Positions 11,005 through 19,807 of a DNA stretch of 64,000 bases are shown here, piece after piece. How positions within the stretch are numbered: position 1 is the stretch's first letter; each line of letters begins with the position of its first letter. Both the position numbers and the translations under genes were made by a program. The notes beneath the pieces were generated by a model that was given only the letters and a program-made list of their open reading frames with translations, did not search any database and was not told the origin of the DNA. This stretch comes from Sphingobium sp. BYY-5. GTDB lineage: Bacteria > Pseudomonadota > Alphaproteobacteria > Sphingomonadales > Sphingomonadaceae. Location of the stretch: positions 1,860,001 through 1,924,000 of the forward strand of contig NZ_JALEBH010000001.1 in assembly GCF_022758885.1 (NCBI RefSeq). Direction: 5' to 3'.

Positions 11005-11961
11005 TCAGCGGCGCGGCGGGGCCGGCATCAATGTCCAGGCCACTCCCCCCTTCAGCAGCCATGCGCCGAGACTCGCCTGCCCCCCGATTGCGGCGGCGGC
11101 GATCGCCCGATCCAGAGACTCGCCACGAAGCGGCAAGGCATCGGGCGCAACCCGTTCCAGCATGACCAGCACCAGCCGCCGCAGATATTCGCGTGGCAGG
11201 TCCGTCTGGTCGAGCCGACAACCCGCGCCGTCCGCCCGCACATGCTGCGCCGCAAGATCGGCGACGCTCCACTCCAGCGCCACCTCCGCCTCCGCCAGCG
11301 CCGCCGCGCTCCGCGCCGCCGCCTCGGCATCCAGCCAGTCGGCCCGCGCCAACGCAGACCGGATCAGCGCCCGGTCGAACCGCGGATCGGCATTGGACGG
11401 ATCATGGACATGGGGCAGCCCCTGCACATCAACCAGCGCCTGGAGCGCCGCCTTGCGCACGCCCAGCAGCGGCCGGATCACGCGCCCCGACCGCCCCCGT
11501 ACCCCGGCAAGGCCACCGACGCCCGATCCCCGGTTGAGCCGCATGACCATGGTTTCCAGTTGGTCGTCGGCATGATGCGCGGTCATGATCCAGTCGATGC
11601 CGCGTTCGACGCGCCACGACTCGATCCGGGCATAACGCTGCCCGCGTGCCCAGGCCTGCACATTGCCGGAAATCGGCGCATCAGGCGCCAGCACCCTATG
11701 ATCGATGCCCTGCCCGGCACACCAGCGCCCGACCATCACCGCCTCCTCCGCCGATTCCGGGCGCAGCCCATGATCCAGCGTCACCGCCGCAACGCGCCCC
11801 GGAAAGGCGCGCGCCGCCAGGTACAGCAAGGCCATGCTGTCCGGCCCGCCCGACACGGCAATGCCATAGCGCGCCGCCGGATCGCCACCGGCCAGCGCGT
11901 CCACCGCCGCGATCAGCCGGGCTTCCAGCGCCGCCCAGCCCTGGTCGTCGTTTAGCTGCAC
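11005..11961 (-). CDS. tilS: tRNA(Ile)-lysidine synthase
   Basis: ATP-dependent ligation of lysine to C34 of the CAU-anticodon tRNA-Ile, which switches its codon from AUG to AUA. The 318-residue protein has the PP-loop SGGPDSMALLYL near residues 37-48 and LDHGLRPES, both diagnostic. The later MTAHHADDQLET segment is also typical. The start appears to be a GTG at 11961 that overlaps the end of cpoB by 10 bases, so translation is probably coupled. The short length relative to E. coli TilS is usual for alphaproteobacteria. Confidence 0.94.
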   Translation of the reverse strand: MQLNDDQGWAALEARLIAAVDALAGGDPAARYGIAVSGGPDSMALLYLAARAFPGRVAAVTLDHGLRPESAEEAVMVGRWCAGQGIDHRVLAPDAPISGNVQAWARGQRYARIESWRVERGIDWIMTAHHADDQLETMVMRLNRGSGVGGLAGVRGRSGRVIRPLLGVRKAALQALVDVQGLPHVHDPSNADPRFDRALIRSALARADWLDAEAAARSAAALAEAEVALEWSVADLAAQHVRADGAGCRLDQTDLPREYLRRLVLVMLERVAPDALPLRGESLDRAIAAAAIGGQASLGAWLLKGGVAWTLMPAPPRR

Positions 11962-12863
11962 TTCGCCTTGACGCGGCCCTTGTCCATCATGCCGCGCTGG
12001 CTGGCCGACAGGCTCGATCCATAGACCTGCTCCAGTTCCTGATAGACCTTGCAGGCGTCGGCCGGCTTCTTGAGCTGGATCAGCGCCTCACCCAGATAGG
12101 TCAGGCTGTCGGCAGCGCGGTCGCCGCGCGGCCGCTTCTGGTAATTTTCGTAAAAGGCGACCGAGGCGAGCGCGGGCTTGCCATCGTCCAGATAGGCGCG
12201 ACCCAGCAGGTTGGCGGCCCGGCTGCCTACCGTGCCGTCACCATATTTGTCGACGGTGGCCTTCAACTGCGCCTGCGCCTCAGGATAGAATTTGCCGTCC
12301 CACAGCCGGAAGCCATAGCTGTAGCTGTCCATCGCCGCATCGCCGCTATTGGGGCGCTCGATCGCCGCTACAGCGGCCTTGCGCTCCTCGCTCGCCGGTG
12401 CGGCGCTCGCGGTCGGCTTGGTCGCGGCCGGCGTCGGCTCTATGGGCGTGGATGTGGTTGGCCGCACGGCGGGCGGCGTCGTGTCCGGCGGCGACAGGCG
12501 GCTGTCCGTCTCGGCCTTATATTTGTTGAACGCTTCCTCCAGTTGGCGGAGCTTGAAGCTGGTTTCCTCCACCTGTCCGGTGATCGACGCGAGTTGCGAT
12601 TCCAGCGCGCCGACCCGCGCGGTCAGATCCGAGATCGGTGTGCCGGCCGGCGAACCAGGCGCGACCGTGGGTGTCGTCGGACGGGTAATTTCCGCTTCCA
12701 ACGGCGCGCCGGCGGGGAAAACCTTGCGCTGCACGGCGCGCATTTCCTTCTCCAACCGGTCGACCCGCACTTCAACCCCACCGCTCTGAGCGGCGGCCGG
12801 CGGCGCGATCGCAAGAAGCGCGCCCCCTAGCAAAGCTGAGGTCGCGAAAAAGGCGTGACGCAT
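11952..12863 (-). CDS. cpoB: Cell division coordinator CpoB (YbgF)
   Basis: Periplasmic TPR protein that links peptidoglycan synthesis with Tol-Pal outer-membrane constriction. From the ATG at 12863 there is a signal peptide (MRHAFFATSALLGGALLAIA, ending AAA). A coiled-coil region with VRVDRLEKEMRAVQRKVF comes next. A long Pro/Thr/Ala linker follows, and C-terminal TPRs start at YSYGFRLWDGKFYPEAQAQL. Total length is 303 residues. Tol-Pal genes are usually immediately upstream, but here the next gene on the strand is a RodZ-like protein, so tol-pal lies elsewhere. Confidence 0.92.
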   Translation of the reverse strand: MRHAFFATSALLGGALLAIAPPAAAQSGGVEVRVDRLEKEMRAVQRKVFPAGAPLEAEITRPTTPTVAPGSPAGTPISDLTARVGALESQLASITGQVEETSFKLRQLEEAFNKYKAETDSRLSPPDTTPPAVRPTTSTPIEPTPAATKPTASAAPASEERKAAVAAIERPNSGDAAMDSYSYGFRLWDGKFYPEAQAQLKATVDKYGDGTVGSRAANLLGRAYLDDGKPALASVAFYENYQKRPRGDRAADSLTYLGEALIQLKKPADACKVYQELEQVYGSSLSASQRGMMDKGRVKAKCS

Positions 12864-12954
12864 GATAATCCCCGACAAAAATTCAGGCCTTAACCATAAG
12901 CCCTTATTCCGCGCGGTAAAGCGCGACATGCAGAGCGTCCGGCAATGGCGACGT

Positions 12955-13848
12955 TCAATCCGGCGTGGCCGTGTCCGGCTGGGGAACGGCAGACGCGGGT
13001 TGCGTCACGGCAGGCGCAGTCGCGGCAGGGCGCGGGACGGAAGGCCGTGCGGCAGGCGCTACCGCCGCTGCGCCTCGCGCCAGCAACGCTTCCGCACTGA
13101 CCGGCACATCGGCGATGGTGCGATCGGCCGCGCCCAGCGGCGGCACCGGCTTCCCGCCTACCGTGACGCTCAGCGCCTGGGGACGACCGGTCAGGATCAT
13201 CGGGTTGCGGGCGTTGGCCGGCAGGGTAAAACTCTCCCCCTTCTTCATCAGGCCATCCTTCAACCGCTCCCCCGCTTCATCATAGATGCGCAGCCACACA
13301 TCATCGATAGCGGTGAAGACGACCGCCTGCACCACCGGCGCGGTCGGCGCGGCGTCGACCGGGCGAGCCGCAACCGGCTGTACCTGATCCTGCGCCGTGA
13401 TTTCCTCACTGGTGGGCGGGGTGAACATCTGGGTGCGCCAGACCATGTAGCCACCGGCCAGCAAGATGACGATGGCGGCTAGCGTCCAGGCCAGCGTGCG
13501 CGACGGCACCCGCGCGGGATCGACTGGCTCGAACGCCTCATAGCGGTTGGCGCCCAGGTCCGATTCCTGCACCCCACTGCGCACATTCGCCGCAATCATC
13601 ACCTCGTCGACGCCAACGGCGCGCGCATAGGCGCGGGCGAAACCAACCGCATAGGGGATGCCAGGCAGCGCGGCATAGTCATCGCGCTCGACCGCCTCCA
13701 ACTGACGCTGGGCAATCCGGGTACGGGCCGCGATATCCTGGATCGACAGGCCCCGCGCTTCCCGCGCAGCGCGCAGCGTCGCGCCAGGCGTGGATTGCAC
13801 CTCCTGCGCTTCTGCCGCGCCGGTTTCGACTTCTGGTTCTTCTGCCAT
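12955..13848 (-). CDS. RodZ-like HTH/DUF4115 membrane protein
   Basis: 297-residue bitopic protein. A cytoplasmic HTH of the Cro/cI type spans about residues 22-90 (GATLRAAREARGLSIQDIAA ... LPGIPYAVGFARAYA). One membrane helix follows (LAWTLAAIVILLAGGYMVW, about 120-138). The periplasmic DUF4115-type beta domain contains VWLRIYDEAGERLKDGLMKKG. The tail is Ala/Pro-rich and low in complexity. The family architecture is that of RodZ, which couples MreB filaments to the wall machinery. The neighbouring cpoB fits an envelope role. RodZ function itself is inferred. Confidence 0.85.
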   Translation of the reverse strand: MAEEPEVETGAAEAQEVQSTPGATLRAAREARGLSIQDIAARTRIAQRQLEAVERDDYAALPGIPYAVGFARAYARAVGVDEVMIAANVRSGVQESDLGANRYEAFEPVDPARVPSRTLAWTLAAIVILLAGGYMVWRTQMFTPPTSEEITAQDQVQPVAARPVDAAPTAPVVQAVVFTAIDDVWLRIYDEAGERLKDGLMKKGESFTLPANARNPMILTGRPQALSVTVGGKPVPPLGAADRTIADVPVSAEALLARGAAAVAPAARPSVPRPAATAPAVTQPASAVPQPDTATPD

Positions 13849-13919
13849 GCTGCTCCGCGACCTGTGGTGGTCGGCCTTGTCTCATTGCGGGACGGGCGTT
13901 GTCAACGCCGCACGCTGCC

Positions 13920-16196
13920 TCAATTCAGTTCGATATCCCGCGCGATCGCCCATTGGGTCAGCCGTTCGCGCAGGTCACGCGCGCCGCTGTCCAGATGCTC
14001 GCGCATCAGCACCTGCAATTCGGCGGCATCGACTGCGCGGATCATTGCCTTGACCGGTCCCACCGACGCGGGGGTGATCGACAACCGCCGGATGCCCAGG
14101 CCGATGAGCGCCATCGCCTCCAGCGTGCGCCCGCCCATTTCGCCGCACACGCCGACCGGCACCTGATAGGCCTGACACGCCAGCACCACCCGGTCGAGAA
14201 AGCGCAGGATGGCGAGGCTGAGCCAGTCGTATCGCTCGGCCAGCTTGGGATGGGCGCGGTCAGCGGCGAACAAGAACTGGGTCAGATCGTTGGTGCCGAT
14301 CGACAGGAAATCGACCTGCGGCAGCAATATATCCAGCACCTCAGCCAGCGCGGGCACCTCAAGCATCGCGCCATATTTGACCGCGATCGGCAGTTTCTTC
14401 TTCTGCGATTGCAACCAGTCGCGCTGGCGCTCGACCAGCGCACGCGCCTCCTCATATTCCCAAGGCTCCGACACCATCGGGAACATGACATTCAGCACCT
14501 TGCCCGCGCTCGCCTCCAGCAGGGCGCGCGCCTGCGCCTTCATCAACCCGTCACGGTCCAGCGCCAGCCGCAGCGCGCGCCAACCCATCGCCGGATTATC
14601 CTCCAGTTCCTCGTCGCCGTCGCGCGTCATGTAGGGCAGCGCCTTGTCACCGCCGATATCGACTGTACGGAAGATGACCGGGCGGTCGCCCGCCGCATCC
14701 AGCACATCCTTGTAAAGTCGCTGCTGCTTTTCACGCTGCGGCAGGGTGGCGGACACCAGGAACTGGAATTCGGTGCGGAACAGGCCGATGCCGTCTGCCC
14801 CCACCAGGTCCAGCGCCTGCGCATCCTCACGCAATCCCGCATTGACCATCAACTCGACACGCTGCCCATCGGTCGTGACCGATGGCAGGTCGCGCATCGC
14901 GGCAAATTCGGCGCGGCGCTTCTGCGTCACATGCAGCTTGTTCTCGAACGCCTCGTCCATGTCGGCGCTCGGCCGGATCAGCAGCGCATTGTCGCCAACA
15001 TCCATCAGGATGAGGTCGCCCTCATTCAATTGATGACGGACATCGCGCACACGCCCCAGCACCGGCACGCCCATGGCCCGCGCGACGATGGTGACATGAG
15101 CAGTCAGCGATCCTTCCTCCAGAATCACGCCCTTCAACCGCCGCCGGTCATATTCCAGCAGTTCCGCCGGCCCCAGGTTGCGCGCGATCAATATGGCGTC
15201 CTGGCGCAAGCCCAGTTGCGCCGCCGTGCCCAACTGCCCGGACACGATGCGCAGCAGCCGGTTCGCCATATCCTCCAGATCATGCATCCGGTCCTGCAAC
15301 AGCGGATCGTCGATCTGCCGCATCCGCATCCGGGTGCGCTGCTGCACCCGTTCGATCGCCGCCTCGGCAGTCAGGCCGCTGTCGATCGCTTCGTTGATGC
15401 GCCGGATCCACCCTTCATCATAGGCGAACATCTTGTAGGTTTCGAGCACCTCCTGATGCTCGCCTTCGGTGCCGAACTCGGCCGCGCCGGTCATTCGGTC
15501 GATCTGCTCGCGCATCTTGGTGAAGGCGGAAATGACGCGCGCGCGCTCCGCCTCCGTATCCTCGGCAACGGTATGCTCGACATGAATGCGCGGCTGGTGG
15601 AACACCGCATGGCCGCGCGCCATGCCCATGACCAGTTGCAACCCATGCAGCATCGTCGTGCCGGTTTCGGTGACGCGCGCGTCAGCCGGACCGTCATCGG
15701 CCAGCTCCGCATTGGCGATCAGTTCAGAGAGGACCATGGCGACCGTCTGCAGCGCCTCGATCTCGACCTCTTCATATTTGCGCGGCTCCACATGCTGCAC
15801 GCATAAGACGCCAAGGGAACGCTCACGCCGTACGATCGGCACGCCGGCAAAGCTGTGAAACAGTTCCTCGCCCGTCTCTGGACGATAGCTGTAATCGGGA
15901 TGCGCCGCCGCCTCGTCCAGGTTCAGCGTCTCGACATTGGTCGCGATCAGGCCGACCAGACCCTCGCCCATCGCCATGCGGGTGACATGGACGGCCTCCT
16001 GCTTCAACCCGCGCGTAGCGAACAGTTCCAGCACGCCTTCCCGCACCAGATAGATGGAGCAGACCTCGCTCGACATCGATTCGCCGATAATCTCCACCAC
16101 CTTGTTCAGCTTGGCCTGCGCACTGGTGCGCGACGCCATCACTTCCTGCAAGCGGATGAGGATCTGTCGGGCGGCGGCGGCGGGCGTGCTGGGCAT
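13920..16196 (-). CDS. ptsP: Phosphoenolpyruvate-protein phosphotransferase PtsP (enzyme I-Ntr)
   Basis: First enzyme of the nitrogen-related PTS, passing phosphate from PEP to NPr. The 758-residue protein has an N-terminal GAF domain (about 1-165). The swivelling phospho-histidine domain contains GSLTAHVTIVARAMGVP, with His367 as the predicted phospho-acceptor. A C-terminal PEP-binding TIM barrel carries FRTEFQFL, FRTVDIGGDK and GVCGEMGG. Alphaproteobacterial PtsP senses nitrogen status through the GAF domain. The other PTS-Ntr genes are not in the window. Confidence 0.95.
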   Translation of the reverse strand: MPSTPAAAARQILIRLQEVMASRTSAQAKLNKVVEIIGESMSSEVCSIYLVREGVLELFATRGLKQEAVHVTRMAMGEGLVGLIATNVETLNLDEAAAHPDYSYRPETGEELFHSFAGVPIVRRERSLGVLCVQHVEPRKYEEVEIEALQTVAMVLSELIANAELADDGPADARVTETGTTMLHGLQLVMGMARGHAVFHQPRIHVEHTVAEDTEAERARVISAFTKMREQIDRMTGAAEFGTEGEHQEVLETYKMFAYDEGWIRRINEAIDSGLTAEAAIERVQQRTRMRMRQIDDPLLQDRMHDLEDMANRLLRIVSGQLGTAAQLGLRQDAILIARNLGPAELLEYDRRRLKGVILEEGSLTAHVTIVARAMGVPVLGRVRDVRHQLNEGDLILMDVGDNALLIRPSADMDEAFENKLHVTQKRRAEFAAMRDLPSVTTDGQRVELMVNAGLREDAQALDLVGADGIGLFRTEFQFLVSATLPQREKQQRLYKDVLDAAGDRPVIFRTVDIGGDKALPYMTRDGDEELEDNPAMGWRALRLALDRDGLMKAQARALLEASAGKVLNVMFPMVSEPWEYEEARALVERQRDWLQSQKKKLPIAVKYGAMLEVPALAEVLDILLPQVDFLSIGTNDLTQFLFAADRAHPKLAERYDWLSLAILRFLDRVVLACQAYQVPVGVCGEMGGRTLEAMALIGLGIRRLSITPASVGPVKAMIRAVDAAELQVLMREHLDSGARDLRERLTQWAIARDIELN

Positions 16197-16357
16197 AGCA
16201 ATGCGCTAACAGATACACGGGCCGCTTTCCAAGGCGTTTCATGTTTCGACGCGCAGGATATTCTTGAGCAGACCTCATTTGCATGGCGGAAATATTCGAT
16301 ACAATCGTCCAGCAGAGCGAACAGGCCGTCAACGGCCCCGCAGGGAGACTAGGGATT

Positions 16358-17515
16358 ATGGCGACGCAGCTTGAACCGGCATTCGAACAGGATCTTCTCG
16401 ATCGCGGCTATTCGCGCCGCCAACTGGCCAAGGCCGCCGCGCTGATCGGCGCCGCCACGGCCACGATCCGCGTCACCGGCGCCGCCGCGCAGCAGGCGGC
16501 CAAAGCCGTCGCCGGCGCGGTGCGCATCGGCGCCAACGAATGCTGGACCGGCCCCTTCCCGGTCGCGGCGGAAGCGGCCTTCAAGCTCGTGACCGAAGGC
16601 AATCGCTACGAACCCGACAATGAACATCAGAAGCTGTTCGAGGCAGTGTCCTCGGTAGAGGGCATTCCCGCCGATCGCGTGACCGCCTGGCCCGGCTCGT
16701 CCGACCCGCTCAACCGCGTGACCGTCGCCTTCGCGTCGCCCACGCGCGGCATCGTCACCGCCGACCCGACCTATGAAGCCATCTGGCGCACCGCCGCCTG
16801 GGTGGGGGCGCCGGTCAAGCGCGTGCCGCTGACAAAGGACTATGCCCATGATGTGAAGGCGATGCTGGCGGCCGACCCCAATGCGGCAGTCTATTATATC
16901 TGCTCGCCCAACAATCCGACCGGCACCGTCACCCCGATCGCGGACATCGAATGGCTGGCCAACAACAAGCCCAAGGATGCGGTGCTGGTCGTCGACGAAG
17001 CCTATATCCACTGGGTCGATGGCCCCAACGCCGCAAAGCTCGCCGCCACGCGCGACGATGTGCTGATCCTGCGCACCTTCTCGAAACTGTTCGGCATGGC
17101 GGGGATGCGCCTGGGCCTCACCTTCGCCTCGCCGGTGCTGATGGAAAAGATGATGCGCTATGACGGTGGCCAGGTGACGGCGATGCTGCCGATGACCGCC
17201 GTCGCCTGCGGCACCGTCTCGGTCGCGCAGGCCGACCTCATCAAGGCGCGCCGCGCCGAAATGATCGCTGCCCGTGAAAAGGCAGTCAGCCATTTGAAGG
17301 CGAAGGGGATCAAGGTCATTCCCGGCAGCCAGGCGAACATGTTCATGGTCGACTGGGGCAAGCCCGCCAAGGAAATGCAGGCCGCCATCCTCGCCGCCAA
17401 CGTGCAGATCGGTCGCAACTGGCCCATCTGGCCCAATGTCTCGCGCGTGTCGGTCGGCTCGATCAGCGAAATGGAAGCCTTCAACACAGCGGTAGACAAG
17501 GTCTGGAAGGCATAA
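16358..17515 (+). CDS. HisC-like PLP aminotransferase with Tat signal, copy 1
   Basis: 385-residue fold-type I aminotransferase related to histidinol-phosphate aminotransferase. Visible signatures are SPNNPTGT, VDEAYIHW and the PLP-lysine block RTFSKLFGMAGMRLG. The N-terminus is unusual: SRRQLAKAAAL followed by a hydrophobic stretch and AAAQQA looks like a Tat signal, implying export with cofactor bound. The HisC substrate loop NENPxGP is replaced by NECWTGPF, so the substrate is probably not histidinol phosphate. The ATG at 16358 has GGGAGA upstream. A paralogue follows after a terminator. Confidence 0.85.
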   Translation: MATQLEPAFEQDLLDRGYSRRQLAKAAALIGAATATIRVTGAAAQQAAKAVAGAVRIGANECWTGPFPVAAEAAFKLVTEGNRYEPDNEHQKLFEAVSSVEGIPADRVTAWPGSSDPLNRVTVAFASPTRGIVTADPTYEAIWRTAAWVGAPVKRVPLTKDYAHDVKAMLAADPNAAVYYICSPNNPTGTVTPIADIEWLANNKPKDAVLVVDEAYIHWVDGPNAAKLAATRDDVLILRTFSKLFGMAGMRLGLTFASPVLMEKMMRYDGGQVTAMLPMTAVACGTVSVAQADLIKARRAEMIAAREKAVSHLKAKGIKVIPGSQANMFMVDWGKPAKEMQAAILAANVQIGRNWPIWPNVSRVSVGSISEMEAFNTAVDKVWKA

Positions 17516-17591
17516 ATCCCGACCTGCGCCTCAAGCATCGCGCCTCGCAGTAAGACCGTTCGGTCCTGGCGCATAAAATTTACATTCCCCG

Positions 17592-17630
17592 GCGGCGGCC
17601 CATTGCGGAAATGGGCCGCCGCTTCGTTTT
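17592..17630 (+). terminator. Rho-independent terminator after aminotransferase copy 1
   Basis: Perfect 13-bp stem (17592-17604 with 17610-17622) closing a GCGGA loop, followed by TTCGTTTT. It separates the two paralogous aminotransferase genes, so the second gene probably has its own promoter or depends on readthrough. Confidence 0.8.
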
Positions 17631-17672
17631 CCCCGGTAACAGACGCGCTTCTCAGAACAGGGGACGGACAAC

Positions 17673-18839
17673 ATGACCATGATGCTGAACAAGGATGCCA
17701 GGGAAGATTTGATCGAGCGTGGCTATTCGCGCCGTCAGTTGGGCGAGGTTGCGGCACTGTTGAGCGCCGGCGTCGCCGCCAGCACGCTGCTGGGCGGGGC
17801 GGCCCAGGCGCAGCAGCAGGCCGCACGCGGCATTGCCGGCGCAGTGCGCATCGGCTCCAACGAATGCTGGACCGGCCCCTTCCAATCGGGCGTCGATGCC
17901 GCCGCCAAGGCTGCTTCGGTCGGCAACTGGTATGATCCCGACAATTACCGGGGCGACCTGGTCGCAACCGTCGCCAAGGTGGAGGGCATCCCCGAAAGCC
18001 ATGTCATGCTCTGGCCCGGATCGGGCGGCCCGCTGGTCAGCACGGTCGCGGCCTTCTGCTCGCCTGCCAAGGGGCTGGTAACGGCCGATCCGACCTTCGA
18101 ATCCGCCTGGCGCACCGCCGACTATCTGAAGGCTCCCATCGCAAAGGCGCCCCAGGCCATCGGCAAGGGTCATGATGTGAAGGCGATGCTGGCCGCCAAT
18201 CCGAACGCGGGCCTCTATTATATCTGTTCGCCCAACAACCCGACCGGCACCGTCACCCCACTGGCCGATATCGAATGGCTGTTGGCGAACAAGCCGGCCG
18301 ACTCCGTCCTGCTGGTGGACGAAGCCTATATCCACTTCTCCGAGGCGCCGAGCGCGGCGAAGCTGGTGGCGGGCCGCAAAGATCTTATCGTCATGCGGAC
18401 CTTCTCGAAGCTGTTCGGCATGGCGGGCATCCGCCTCGGCCTCACCTTCGCCGATCCCGACGTCCAGAAGCGGCTGATGCTGTTCGGCCCGTCAGCCGGC
18501 GGCCTGTCGATCACCGCCATGGCATGCGGTAACGCCGTCTATCCCGAAGCCGCGCTCATCAAGGCGCGCCGTAACGAAATGATCGCCGCCCGCGACGCGA
18601 CCATCGCCTGGCTCACCAAGAAGGGCATAGAGGTCCAGCCCGGCAGCCAGGCGAACATGTTCATGGTCAACTGGAAGAAGCCCGCCAAGGAGATGCAGGC
18701 CGCCCTGCTCACCGCCCCGGAAAAGGTGCAGATCGGCCGCAACTGGCCGATCTGGCCCACAGTTTCCCGTGTCACCGTCGGTTCCGCCGACGACATGAGC
18801 AAATTCTGCGCCGCCGTGGACAAGGTCTACAAGGCGTAA
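17673..18839 (+). CDS. HisC-like PLP aminotransferase with Tat signal, copy 2
   Basis: 388-residue paralogue of the gene just upstream, sharing long blocks such as YYICSPNNPTGTVTP and RTFSKLFGMAG. It has the same NECWTGPF replacement of the HisC substrate loop. The N-terminus again carries a twin-arginine motif (SRRQLGEVAALL) and a hydrophobic segment ending AAQAQ. The ATG at 17673 is preceded by GGGGA; a second ATG two codons later is possible. Divergence is strongest in the substrate-side loops (for example YDGGQVTAM against FGPSAGGLSI), which suggests different substrates after duplication. Confidence 0.85.
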   Translation: MTMMLNKDAREDLIERGYSRRQLGEVAALLSAGVAASTLLGGAAQAQQQAARGIAGAVRIGSNECWTGPFQSGVDAAAKAASVGNWYDPDNYRGDLVATVAKVEGIPESHVMLWPGSGGPLVSTVAAFCSPAKGLVTADPTFESAWRTADYLKAPIAKAPQAIGKGHDVKAMLAANPNAGLYYICSPNNPTGTVTPLADIEWLLANKPADSVLLVDEAYIHFSEAPSAAKLVAGRKDLIVMRTFSKLFGMAGIRLGLTFADPDVQKRLMLFGPSAGGLSITAMACGNAVYPEAALIKARRNEMIAARDATIAWLTKKGIEVQPGSQANMFMVNWKKPAKEMQAALLTAPEKVQIGRNWPIWPTVSRVTVGSADDMSKFCAAVDKVYKA

Positions 18840-18867
18840 GATCGCATCCCTTCTGTCACGAGGGGAA

Positions 18868-18896
18868 GGGCGTCCGGGCAACCGGGCGCCCTTTCG
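18868..18896 (+). terminator. Terminator after aminotransferase copy 2
   Basis: Stem 18868-18877 with 18882-18891 (10 bp with one G-T pair) around a GCAA loop, then a short T run. It lies 28 bases past the stop codon. Confidence 0.7.
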
Positions 18897-18939
18897 ATTC
18901 GGTATGATAGCGATTGAGGGTAGAGGGCAGACGTTGCTC

Positions 18940-19339
18940 CACTCGGTCATCCCGGCCTCTTCGACAGGCTCGATCCGGGATCCATGAACCTCTGCCTCCC
19001 ACAAACACACAATCGTAGAGCCAATGGATGCTGACTTTCGTCAGCATGACGGCATGGGGTGGTGAAGGAATGTCGGCTTTTCCCATCCTCCCCTTGTAGG
19101 GGCGGTGGCAGGCGCGTAGCGCCTGACGGAGGGGTGTCCCGCTATCGAAAGGGTGACACCCCTCCACCACTTCGTGGTCCCCCTCCCCTTACAGGGGAGG
19201 ATGAATATGGCCGAAAATAGTCGGTTTTGCCTTTTTTCCATCATCCCGGACCTGTCGAAGGGGCCGGGGGTGACAATGAAAGCGATGCCCCCTTCCGGCC
19301 ACTTCCGGCCCTCACGCAGCACCCGCAGCCAACCAAACC
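18940..19339. other. Gene-free stretch filled with repeats
   Basis: No convincing gene is seen between the copy-2 terminator and the SRPBCC gene. The stretch holds half-copies of the CCTGTCGAAG palindrome (near 18955 and 19249), a GCTGAC-tttc-GTCAGC hairpin near 19030, and the 120-bp inverted repeat at 19084-19203. It looks like an accumulation site for small palindromic elements. Confidence 0.6.
19084..19203. repeat. 120-bp MITE-like inverted repeat
   Basis: The ends CATCCTCCCCTTGTAGGGG and CCCCTTACAGGGGAGGATG are inverted copies. Inside, GGAGGGGTGTC and GACACCCCTCC pair around 19129-19165. Smaller hairpins (GGCGCGTAGCGCC; CCACTTCGTGG) sit in the arms. No coding capacity is present. It is distinct in sequence from the CCCCTCCCT family. 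Confidence 0.75.
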
Positions 19340-19807
19340 CTAAGCGCTCGCCGCCGATGTCTCGCTCAGCGCCCTGAACTGTTCCATCATCTGGTCCCAA
19401 CCGGGGTGGAAGCCCATTGCCTCATGCCGTGCCTTCGTCTCCGCGTTCCAGTGGCGCGCAGTCGCGGTGAAGCGGGTGCCTTCCCCCTCATCGGCGAACG
19501 CCCAGATCGCGGTCATGAACGGCGTCTGCGGGATCCAGCCCGCCGCATAGGCGTCGGTCGTCACCACCCGCTCGCCGGCCACCACCTCCAGAAATATGCC
19601 CTCCATCGGCCCCGTCTCCTCGCCATCAGGACCGAACATCTGCACCGCGCTGCGCCCGCCGGGACGCAGATCCTCCTCGATCACCTCGGCGCGCCATGGC
19701 TTGGGGCAGAACCATTCGTCCTTCAGGTCGGTCCACACCTTCCAGCAGATCGCGCGCGGCGCGGCGATATGGCAGGTCACGGACAGTTCATGGCGCGCGC
19801 CGCTCAT
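19340..19807 (-). CDS. SRPBCC/AHSA1-family protein
   Basis: 155-residue protein of the SRPBCC (Bet v1-like) fold, close to the AHSA1 group. The opening SVTCHIAAPRAICWKVWTDL is the typical first strand and helix. DLRPGGRSAVQMFGPDG and the C-terminal GFHPGWDQMMEQFRAL are characteristic of AHSA1-like proteins. Such proteins bind hydrophobic ligands; no specific ligand can be read here. Its ATG overlaps the preceding gene's stop (ATGA), so it is the last gene of a coupled VOC-VOC-SRPBCC set facing an HxlR regulator. Confidence 0.85.
   Translation of the reverse strand: MSGARHELSVTCHIAAPRAICWKVWTDLKDEWFCPKPWRAEVIEEDLRPGGRSAVQMFGPDGEETGPMEGIFLEVVAGERVVTTDAYAAGWIPQTPFMTAIWAFADEGEGTRFTATARHWNAETKARHEAMGFHPGWDQMMEQFRALSETSAASA

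Noticed and set aside
13899..15806. 635-codon plus-strand frame opposite ptsP
   Set aside because: Antisense shadow of ptsP; its length is explained by high GC suppressing stop codons.
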